Shown one piece after another: positions 22,433-28,015 of a stretch of 28,015 nt of DNA (within the stretch, counting starts at the first letter, position 1; every line of letters starts with the position of its first letter). The stretch comes from a bacterium. Lineage in GTDB: Bacteria; Desulfobacterota; JAPLJL01. The stretch is taken from contig JAQTNV010000043.1 in the NCBI GenBank assembly GCA_028713675.1, forward strand, positions 1-28,015, written 5' to 3'. The notes under the pieces were generated by a model. It was not told the origin of the DNA. It saw nothing but the letters and a program-made list of their open reading frames with translations, and ran no database searches. A program made the position numbers and the translations under genes.

Positions 22433-22509
22433 GCGCCCGTAGCTCAGACGGATAGAGCGTCGGACTTCGAATCCGCAGGTCGGGCGTTCGAGTCGCCCCG
22501 GGCGCACCA
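22433..22509 (+). tRNA. tRNA-Arg (anticodon TCG)
   Basis: Acceptor stem GCGCCCG / CGGGCGC, anticodon loop CTTCGAA (anticodon UCG), T arm GGGCG-TTCGAGT-CGCCC, CCA encoded. The outermost anticodon-stem pair appears to be U-C, a minor mismatch; otherwise standard. It lies five bases after tRNA-His. Confidence 0.94.
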
Positions 22510-22518
22510 GAAGAATTT

Positions 22519-22591
22519 GGGTCGTTAGCTCAGCAGGTAGAGCAGCGGACTCTTAATCCGCGGGCCACAGGTTCGATTCCTGTACGACCCA
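22519..22591 (+). tRNA. tRNA-Lys (anticodon CTT)
   Basis: Acceptor stem GGGTCGT / ACGACCC with discriminator A, anticodon stem GCGGA / TCCGC with loop CTCTTAA (anticodon CUU), T arm ACAGG-TTCGATT-CCTGT. Unlike the other tRNAs here, no CCA is encoded, so it needs the CCA-adding enzyme. Confidence 0.96.
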
Positions 22592-22592
22592 C

Positions 22593-22617
22593 TTTTTTTC
22601 ATCTCTGATGAAAAAAA
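22593..22617 (+). terminator. T-tract and hairpin after tRNA-Lys
   Basis: An 11-bp perfect inverted repeat TTTTTTTCATC / GATGAAAAAAA with a 3-base loop starts two bases after the tRNA-Lys 3' end. The T-tract directly follows the tRNA and probably helps transcript ending or processing. A related T7-CATC...GATG sequence precedes the second GIY-YIG gene. Confidence 0.5.
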
Positions 22618-22656
22618 ACTCCGAGCGAAGCGAGGAGCTTTGATTTTGATTTTTAT

Positions 22657-22690
22657 AAACCCCGAGCTGACGGTGAGGGGTTTTGTTTTC
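22657..22690 (+). terminator. Rho-independent terminator before the first GIY-YIG gene
   Basis: Stem AAACCCC / GGGGTTT (22657-22663 with 22677-22683), 13-base loop, then TTTTG-TTTT-type tract. It closes the tRNA transcript and overlaps a possible TTG start at 22683, arguing for ATG 22701 as the true start of the next gene. Confidence 0.75.
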
Positions 22691-22700
22691 AGATAAAATA

Positions 22701-22982
22701 ATGAGTTGGTTTTTTTACATTCTTAAATGCAAGGATGACTCGCTATATTCCGGAATAACGAATGACCTCATCCATCGCCTGATCATCCACAACCGAGGCA
22801 AAGGCGCTAAGTATACAAGATCCCATCGGCCGGTTTCTCTGGCTTACTGGGAGGAATTCTCCGACAAGTCTAAAGCGAGGAAGAGGGAAATCGAGGTGAA
22901 AAGTTGGAACCGGGAAAAGAAAATACAATTAATCGAAACCAAGCGGGCCACAGGTTTTCCTCGGACAGAGTCCTCGGAATAA
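22701..22982 (+). CDS. GIY-YIG nuclease-domain protein, YhbQ/UPF0213-like (copy 1)
   Basis: Small stand-alone GIY-YIG domain, 93 residues from ATG 22701. The core reads FFYILKCKDDSLYSGITNDLIHRLIIHNRGKGAKYTRSHRPVSLAYWEE in overlapping pieces: YIL and YSGITN are the GIY-YIG signature strands, HN-x-GKGAKYTR is the conserved helix/loop, and a Glu in the KREIEVK segment is the usual metal ligand. Biological role of this family is unclear; nicking activity and involvement in DNA repair or turnover have been proposed for homologues. The C-terminus (ATGFPRTESSE) extends past its neighbour's. A near-identical paralogue follows at 23061, each copy preceded by a related terminator hairpin, so this is a local duplication. 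Confidence 0.88.
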   Translation: MSWFFYILKCKDDSLYSGITNDLIHRLIIHNRGKGAKYTRSHRPVSLAYWEEFSDKSKARKREIEVKSWNREKKIQLIETKRATGFPRTESSE

Positions 22983-23013
22983 ACGATTCCTGCTTTTTTT
23001 CATCTTGGATGTA

Positions 23014-23044
23014 AAAAACCCCAAGCCGAAGGTGAGGGGTTTTT
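23014..23044 (+). terminator. Rho-independent terminator between the two GIY-YIG genes
   Basis: Stem AAAAACCCC / GGGGTTTTT (23014-23022 with 23036-23044) with a 13-base loop ending ...GGTGA, closely resembling the terminator at 22657. The T7-CATC upstream motif is shared as well, showing the duplication included this flank. Confidence 0.8.
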
Positions 23045-23060
23045 AATTTCATCTCAACCG

Positions 23061-23318
23061 ATGAGCTGGTTCTTTTATATTCTCAAATGCCGGGATGGCT
23101 CTCTGTATTCCGGCATAACCAATAATCTGGAAAATCGTCTTGATTTCCATAACCGGGGCAAAGGCGCCAAATATACGCGGTCCCATCGGCCGGTCAGACT
23201 GGTTTACCGGGAAGAATATTCCGACCGGTCCGAAGCGGCCAAGAGAGAAATTGAGGTCAAAAGCCGGCATCGAGAGAAGAAAATACAATTAATCAAAACA
23301 AAGCGGTCCCCGGGATAA
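23061..23318 (+). CDS. GIY-YIG nuclease-domain protein, YhbQ/UPF0213-like (copy 2)
   Basis: 85-residue paralogue of the gene at 22701. Both begin MSWFFYILKC and share SLYSGITN, HNRGKGAKYTRSHRPV, KREIEVKS and REKKIQLI. Differences cluster in the middle (LENRLDFHN against LIHRLIIHN) and at the C-terminus, where this copy stops earlier at KRSPG. All residues expected for the GIY-YIG fold are present in both, so neither looks like a pseudogene. The role is as uncertain as for copy 1. The start ATG 23061 has no strong ribosome-binding site. It lies upstream of tRNA-Leu and the tig operon. Confidence 0.88.
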   Translation: MSWFFYILKCRDGSLYSGITNNLENRLDFHNRGKGAKYTRSHRPVRLVYREEYSDRSEAAKREIEVKSRHREKKIQLIKTKRSPG

Positions 23319-23428
23319 ACGATTCCGGGTTTATTTCCGGCTGTTTTTCCCGGGATCAGCCCCGGAGAGGCGGGAAACGCTTAAACTTGTTAGAATATAT
23401 ATTTTGGGCTGAGGTAGATCTTAATCGG

Positions 23429-23515
23429 GCGAGAGTGGCGGAAATGGCAGACGCGCCAGACTTAGGATCTGGTCCGCAATAGCGGTTGGGGGTTCAATTC
23501 CCCCCTCTCGCACCA
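23429..23515 (+). tRNA. tRNA-Leu (anticodon TAG)
   Basis: Type II tRNA with acceptor stem GCGAGAG / CTCTCGC, anticodon stem CCAGA / TCTGG with loop CTTAGGA (anticodon UAG), a long variable arm (TCCGCAATAGCGGTT) and T loop TTCAATT. CCA is encoded. A weak -10 (TAGAAT, 23391-23396) precedes it. It sits 114 bp upstream of tig, an order common in deltaproteobacteria. Confidence 0.97.
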
Positions 23516-23629
23516 AATTTATCGGGAGAAATATTCTCCTCACCTCTCCGGGCCGGCCGCCCGGGCAGAGGATCATGGGGATGGATAACAGCTGACGGAA
23601 ACACAAATTTGACGAAAGGGAAAACGCCC

Positions 23630-24916
23630 ATGGATACGGAACAGAAGAACCTGAAGATGGAAACCCAGGAAGTCGAGGGCCAACAGATCAAGCTCTCCGT
23701 GGAAATCCCGCCGGAGATGGTGAAGGCGGAAATCGATCATGCCTACCTGCTCGTCGGCAAGAAGGCCAAGATCAAGGGCTTCCGGCCCGGCAAGATTCCC
23801 CGCCCCGTGCTGGAAAGTTATTTCCGCGAAGAGGCCGAGGCCCATGCCGTCGAGCATCTGGTCGAGGACACCTACCCGGCCGCCCTGGCCCAGAAAAGCC
23901 TCGAGCCGGCCAGCCGGCCGCGGATTGAGACCGACAAGTTCGCCGCGGACCAGCCTTTCCGCTACCACGTCACCTTCGCCGTTCTTCCGAAAGTGGAGGC
24001 CCGGCGCTACCGCGACCTTTCCGTGGAAAAACCCCGCTTCCCGGTGCCGGAGGAAGAAGTCACCGCCAGCCTGGAGAAGCTCCGCGCGGGGCAGGCCCAG
24101 CTCAAGGTGGTGGAAGAAAACCGCCCCGTGAAAAAGGACGACCATGTGGTTATGGATTACCGGGTTCTCCTCCCCGGGGACAAAAAGGAAAAGGTCCAAA
24201 AGAGCATTACCGTCCAGGTAGGAACCAACCGTTTTCTCCCGGAAATGGAGGAAGCCCTCCTCGGGATGAAACGGGACGAGCAGAAAGAGGTCCGGGTCAC
24301 CTTTCCCGCCGACCATCCCCAGAAGGGTCTCTCCGGAAAGCAAGCCACCCTGAACCTCAAGGTGCATGAGATCAAGGAAACCGTCCTCCCCGAATTAAAC
24401 GACGATTTCGCCCGCGAGATCTCTTCCTATAAAACCCTGCCGGAACTGACCGGCGCCATCCGGTCCGGCCTGGAAAAGGAAAGCCAGAACCGGGAGGAGC
24501 GGGAGCTGAAAAACCGCCTCCTCGCCCAGCTGCGGGAACGCAACCCGGTCACCCTGGCCCCCGCCGCCGTCGAGGAACGGGCCCAATTCCTGGTGTACCT
24601 CATGCAGTCGAACCTGGGCCAGCAGGGCCTGGCTTTCAACCTGGAGACCGAGGAGGGGAAAAAGCTCCTCGACCGTTTCCGGGAGGAGGCCGCCAACGAA
24701 CTCCAGAATGAAATTATCTTCAACTCCATTGCCGCTCAGGAAAAAATCGAGATCAGCGCCGAAGAGGTCGAGGCCAAGCTGAGCGACCCGAACAGCCGGC
24801 AGGGCGGGAAAAACCCGGAAGCAGAGCAGGAAAAGCTGAAAAATCAAGCCCGTCAGGAGCTTCTCCGAGAGCGAATCTTTGCCTTGCTCCTGGCAAATGC
24901 TAAAATAAAAGAATGA
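23630..24916 (+). CDS. tig: Trigger factor, ribosome-associated chaperone/prolyl isomerase
   Basis: Binds ribosomal protein L23 at the exit tunnel and shields nascent chains. The 428-residue protein has the ribosome-binding N-domain with the signature [11 protein letters not shown] (50-60), the FKBP-type domain starting around [13 protein letters not shown] with [14 protein letters not shown], and a long helical C-domain. It starts at ATG 23630 with AAAGGGA upstream; a longer open frame reaches back into tRNA-Leu and is not credible. The stop overlaps the clpP start (ATGA), so the two are translationally coupled. First protein gene of the tig-clpP-clpX-lon group. Confidence 0.95.
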   Translation: MDTEQKNLKMETQEVEGQQIKLSVEIPPEMVKAEIDHAYLLVGKKAKIKGFRPGKIPRPVLESYFREEAEAHAVEHLVEDTYPAALAQKSLEPASRPRIETDKFAADQPFRYHVTFAVLPKVEARRYRDLSVEKPRFPVPEEEVTASLEKLRAGQAQLKVVEENRPVKKDDHVVMDYRVLLPGDKKEKVQKSITVQVGTNRFLPEMEEALLGMKRDEQKEVRVTFPADHPQKGLSGKQATLNLKVHEIKETVLPELNDDFAREISSYKTLPELTGAIRSGLEKESQNREERELKNRLLAQLRERNPVTLAPAAVEERAQFLVYLMQSNLGQQGLAFNLETEEGKKLLDRFREEAANELQNEIIFNSIAAQEKIEISAEEVEAKLSDPNSRQGGKNPEAEQEKLKNQARQELLRERIFALLLANAKIKE

Positions 24917-25542
24917 AAAATTACCTGATCCCGATGGTAATTGAGCAGACCCACCGAGGGGAAAGGGCCTATGATATTTATTCGCGCCTGCTCAAGGACC
25001 GGATCATCTTCATCGGCACGCCGATTGACGACGATGTCGCCAACCTGATCATCGCCCAGTTCCTTTTCCTGGAATCCGAGGACCCCGACAAGGAAATCAA
25101 CGTTTACGTCAACAGTCCCGGGGGGGTGATTTCCGCCGGCCTGGCGATCTACGACACCATGCGCTTCATCCAGTGCCCGATCTCAACCCTCTGCATGGGC
25201 CAGGCCGCGAGCATGGCGGCCCTGCTCCTGGCCGCCGGGAACGCGGGCAAGCGTTTCGCCCTGCCCAACTCCCGGGTCATCATCCATCAGCCGATCGGGG
25301 GGGTGCAGGGACAGGCCACCGATATCTCCATCCACGCCCGGGAGATCATCCGGATCCGGCAGGAGCTGAACCAGATCCTCGCCTTCCATACCAAGCAGGA
25401 CCTGGCCCGGATCGAGCGGGACACCGAACGGGATTTCATCATGACTGCCTTGGAGGCCAAGGAATACGGAATTATCGACGAGGTGATTGAAAAGCGGAAA
25501 TCGGCCCGCCCCGGCGGTACGGTAGCGGGAAAAAATCCATGA
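24913..25542 (+). CDS. clpP: ATP-dependent Clp protease proteolytic subunit
   Basis: Serine peptidase that forms the double-heptamer chamber and degrades substrates fed by ClpX. Catalytic residues by alignment with the E. coli enzyme are Ser100 in MGQAASMAA, His125 in IIHQP and Asp174 in RDTERDF. The N-terminus ([23 protein letters not shown]) is the usual processed/axial-loop region, and the whole 209-residue length is standard. It overlaps tig by four bases upstream and clpX by four bases downstream (both ATGA), indicating strict co-expression with its unfoldase. The C-terminal tail ([12 protein letters not shown]) is poorly conserved, as expected. Confidence 0.97.
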   Translation: MKNYLIPMVIEQTHRGERAYDIYSRLLKDRIIFIGTPIDDDVANLIIAQFLFLESEDPDKEINVYVNSPGGVISAGLAIYDTMRFIQCPISTLCMGQAASMAALLLAAGNAGKRFALPNSRVIIHQPIGGVQGQATDISIHAREIIRIRQELNQILAFHTKQDLARIERDTERDFIMTALEAKEYGIIDEVIEKRKSARPGGTVAGKNP

Positions 25543-26792
25543 ACCGGAGAAACTTAAACGAGCCCCGGGAGCTTTCCTGCTCCTTCTGCGGCAAGGGTCA
25601 GCGCGAAGTGCAGCGGTTGATCGCCGGCCCCTCGGTTTTCATCTGCGACGAATGCGTCGAGCTCTGCAACGAAATCATCGCCGAGGAAAAACGGGACGAC
25701 CTTTCCGTCCCGAAAAACCGTTTACCCCGCCCGGCCGAGATCAAGGGCATCCTGGACCAGTACGTGATCGGGCAGGAACAGGCCAAGAAAATCCTCTCGG
25801 TGGCGGTTTACAACCACTACAAACGGATCGACCGCAATATTTCCCCGGGCGACATCGAGCTCCAGAAGTCCAACGTCCTGATGCTGGGGCCGACCGGCTC
25901 GGGCAAGCCCCTCCTGGCCCAGACCCTGGCCCGGATCCTGGAGGTTCCCTTCGCGATCGCCGACGCCACCACCCTGACCGAGGCCGGCTACGTGGGCGAA
26001 GACGTGGAAAACGTGATCCTGAACCTGCTCCAGGCCGCCGACTACGACCTGGAAAAAACCAAGCGGGGGATCGTTTACATCGACGAGATCGACAAGATCT
26101 CGCGCAAGTCGGAAAACCCCTCGATCACCCGGGACGTCTCCGGAGAGGGGGTCCAGCAGGCCCTCCTCAAAATCATTGAGGGCACCACGGCCAACGTCCC
26201 CCCCAAGGGAGGCCGGAAGCATCCCCAGCAGGACTACATCCGGGTGGATACCACCAACATCCTCTTCATTTGCGGCGGCGCCTTTGTGGGCCTGGACAAG
26301 ATCGTCTCGGGCCGCATCTCCGCGAGCGGGATCGGCTTCGGGGCCCGGATCCTGAGCAAGAAAGAGAAAAAGATCGGGGACATTCTCCGCGAGTCCCAGC
26401 CCGAGGACCTGATCCGCTACGGGCTGATCCCGGAATTCGTGGGCCGGCTCCCGGTGGTGGCCGCCCTGGACGAGCTGGAGGAGAATGACCTGGTCAGCAT
26501 CATGACCAAGCCCAAGAACGCGATTTTGAAACAGTATCAGAAACTCTTCGAGATCGAAGGGGTAAAATTGAAGTTCACCGACGATTTCCTGACCGCGGTG
26601 GCCAAGGAAGCCCAGCAGCGGAGCACCGGGGCCCGGGGTCTCCGGGCCATCCTCGAGCAGGTGATGCTCAACATCATGTACGACCTCCCCTCCAAGAGCG
26701 AGGTTCGGGAGGTGATCCTCAACGCCGAGGTGCTCCAGCAGGGGAAGGACCCGATCCTGGTCTACGGGAAAACCGCCGTGGGGACGGCCTGA
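25539..26792 (+). CDS. clpX: ATP-dependent unfoldase ClpX, with altered Walker A
   Basis: AAA+ hexamer that recognises, unfolds and threads substrates into ClpP. Order of parts: zinc-binding domain with C14, C17, C36 and C39; Walker A at 117-124; pore loop GYVG (150-153); Walker B VYIDEID (179-185); RKH loop near GGRKHPQQD; the ClpP-docking IGF loop (SGIGFGAR); and sensor 2 [10 protein letters not shown]. The 417-residue length is normal and the frame is intact. The oddity is Walker A: GPTGSGKP instead of GPTGSGKT. Codon 124 (25908-25910) is CCC where ACC/ACG/ACT would be expected, so the Mg2+-ligating Thr is Pro. This should damage ATP use unless it is a sequencing or assembly error. Overlaps clpP by four bases. 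Confidence 0.96.
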   Translation: MNRRNLNEPRELSCSFCGKGQREVQRLIAGPSVFICDECVELCNEIIAEEKRDDLSVPKNRLPRPAEIKGILDQYVIGQEQAKKILSVAVYNHYKRIDRNISPGDIELQKSNVLMLGPTGSGKPLLAQTLARILEVPFAIADATTLTEAGYVGEDVENVILNLLQAADYDLEKTKRGIVYIDEIDKISRKSENPSITRDVSGEGVQQALLKIIEGTTANVPPKGGRKHPQQDYIRVDTTNILFICGGAFVGLDKIVSGRISASGIGFGARILSKKEKKIGDILRESQPEDLIRYGLIPEFVGRLPVVAALDELEENDLVSIMTKPKNAILKQYQKLFEIEGVKLKFTDDFLTAVAKEAQQRSTGARGLRAILEQVMLNIMYDLPSKSEVREVILNAEVLQQGKDPILVYGKTAVGTA

Positions 26793-26825
26793 GCTCCCCG
26801 GTTCGGACTATAAGGAGGTAAGAGT

Positions 26826-28015
26826 ATGGCCTTCAGTATCGACAATCACAACGGCTTCACCCCGGGCGGCAAAGGCCTGGTCATGCCCCTGCTGCCCCTC
26901 CGGGATATCATTGTTTTCCCCCACCTGATGGTCCCCCTTTTCGTCGGCCGGGAAAAATCCGTGGCGGCCCTGAACATGGCCATGACCCGGGAGCGCGAGA
27001 TCTTCCTGGTGGCCCAGCGGAACGCCAAGACCAACGACCCCAAGCCCGAGGACATCTACTCGGTGGGAACGATCTCCACCATTCTCCAGATGCTCAAGCT
27101 CCCGGACGGGACCGTGAAGATCCTGGTCGAGGGGAAAAAGCGGGCCCGGGTCAAGGATTTCCTCCCCCGGGACGACTTCTACCTGGTCGAGCTGGACGAG
27201 ATCCAGGACAGCCAGGAAGAAGGCCCGGAAACCCAGGCCCTGGTCCGGAACACCGTTTCCGCCTTCGAGGCCTTCGTCAAGATGAACAAGAAAGTCCCCC
27301 CGGAGATGATTGTCACCGTGGCCGGGATCGACGATCCCTCCCGCCTGATCGACGTGATTTCCCCGCACCTGGATGTGAAGCTGGACGAGAAGCAGAAGCT
27401 CCTCGAGATCGTGGAACTGAACCAGCGCCTCGAGACCATTTTCACCTTCCTCCAGGGGGAGATCGAGATTCTTCAGATCGAGCGGAAGATCCGGGGCCGG
27501 GTCAAAAAACAGATGGAAAAGACCCAGAAGGAATACTACCTGAACGAGCAGATGCGGGCGATCCAGAAGGAACTCGGCCGGAAGGACGAGTTCCAGACCG
27601 AGCTCACGGACCTGGAAAATAAAATCAAGCAGAAAAAACTCTCCGAAGAGGCCCTGGACAAGACCACCAAGGAGATGAAAAAGCTGAAGCTCATGCCCCC
27701 GATGTCGGCCGAGGCCACGGTCAGCCGGAATTACATCGATTGGATCCTTTCCCTGCCCTGGCAGGAATTCACCGACGACAAGATCGATCTGGACGCGGCC
27801 GAGAAGATCCTGGAAGAGGACCACTACGGCCTGAAGAAGGTCAAGGAACGCATCCTCGAATACCTGGCGGTCCAGAAACTGGTGGGCAAGCTCAAGGGCC
27901 CGATCCTCTGCTTCGTGGGGCCCCCGGGGGTGGGAAAAACCTCCCTGGGCAAATCCATCGCCCGGGCCACCAACCGGAAGTTCGTGCGGATCTCCCTGGG
28001 CGGGGTGCGGGACGA
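26826..28015 (+). CDS. lon: ATP-dependent protease Lon, N-terminal part (cut by right edge)
   Basis: Homo-oligomeric AAA+ serine protease degrading misfolded and regulatory proteins. The 396 codons in the window cover the N-terminal substrate-binding LON domain ([20 protein letters not shown]-type start at ~20-40), the coiled-coil helical region ([17 protein letters not shown]) and the beginning of the AAA+ module, with intact Walker [10 protein letters not shown] (364-372) and the following [13 protein letters not shown]. The catalytic Ser-Lys dyad lies beyond the edge. Start ATG 26826 has a strong AGGAGGT site. It follows clpX by 33 bp in the same direction, and is likely part of the operon though it may have its own promoter. 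Confidence 0.96.
   Translation, partial: MAFSIDNHNGFTPGGKGLVMPLLPLRDIIVFPHLMVPLFVGREKSVAALNMAMTREREIFLVAQRNAKTNDPKPEDIYSVGTISTILQMLKLPDGTVKILVEGKKRARVKDFLPRDDFYLVELDEIQDSQEEGPETQALVRNTVSAFEAFVKMNKKVPPEMIVTVAGIDDPSRLIDVISPHLDVKLDEKQKLLEIVELNQRLETIFTFLQGEIEILQIERKIRGRVKKQMEKTQKEYYLNEQMRAIQKELGRKDEFQTELTDLENKIKQKKLSEEALDKTTKEMKKLKLMPPMSAEATVSRNYIDWILSLPWQEFTDDKIDLDAAEKILEEDHYGLKKVKERILEYLAVQKLVGKLKGPILCFVGPPGVGKTSLGKSIARATNRKFVRISLGGVRD

Noticed and set aside
22325-22528. 67-codon ORF across the tRNA cluster
   Set aside because: It consists of translated tRNA-His and tRNA-Arg sequence.
23486-23629. Upstream extension of trigger factor
   Set aside because: It would begin within tRNA-Leu, and homology starts after ATG 23630, which has its own ribosome-binding site.

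Overview
This is a GC-rich bacterial chromosomal window that is mostly housekeeping and central-metabolism genes, with several structured repeats in the gaps. The gene content suggests a Gram-negative, probably anaerobic bacterium of the former Deltaproteobacteria (Desulfobacterota) or a nearby lineage. The clues are the order tRNA cluster - tRNA-Leu - tig - clpP - clpX - lon, a membrane pyrophosphatase, a direct GlnRS, a Wood-Ljungdahl-type methyltetrahydrofolate:corrinoid methyltransferase, and a Lol/Mac-like ABC exporter with a LolA-like protein (which implies an outer membrane). The lineage is an inference from gene content; no rRNA is present.

Layout. 1-2322 (-): membrane H+-pyrophosphatase hppA, cut by the left edge, with its own promoter and a structured leader. 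2654-4462 (-): AMP-forming long-chain acyl-CoA synthetase. It is divergent from 4553-6463 (+), a CoA-transferase fused to a GNAT domain, and the two predicted -10 boxes overlap. 6555-8292 (+): secreted cell-wall amidase and rdgB. 8359-8633: tRNA-Pro, whose 3' end lies in a 101-bp perfect direct repeat. 8943-11580 (+): three-gene LolA-like / FtsX-MacB permease / ATPase operon behind a TTGACA promoter. 11769-13481 (+): glnS. 13551-14075 (-): small lipoprotein. 14153-15346 (+): TRAM-domain RNA uracil methyltransferase. 15419-16120 (-): HAD hydrolase. 16202-17014 (+): acsE-like methyltransferase. 17383-17619 (-): a 78-residue basic protein made of two 27-residue repeats, with its own promoter, strong ribosome-binding site and terminator. 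17785-21775 (-): three exported proteins (seven-repeat RCC1 propeller, Cys-based phosphatase, DUF3604 protein). 22110-22591: four tRNAs (Arg, His, Arg, Lys). 22701-23318: two tandem GIY-YIG genes. 23429-28015 (+): tRNA-Leu and the proteostasis operon tig-clpP-clpX-lon, with lon cut by the right edge.

The most unusual signals are: (i) degenerate tandem repeats of 7-bp and 9-bp period, usually arranged as two facing arms, in many intergenic gaps and most complex at 17014-17303; (ii) a Walker A Thr-to-Pro change in ClpX; (iii) the tRNA-Pro 3'-end duplication; (iv) the orphan two-repeat mini-protein; (v) several genes whose predicted promoters leave little or no 5' leader. I see no CRISPR array, IS element, phage module or obvious new defence system.
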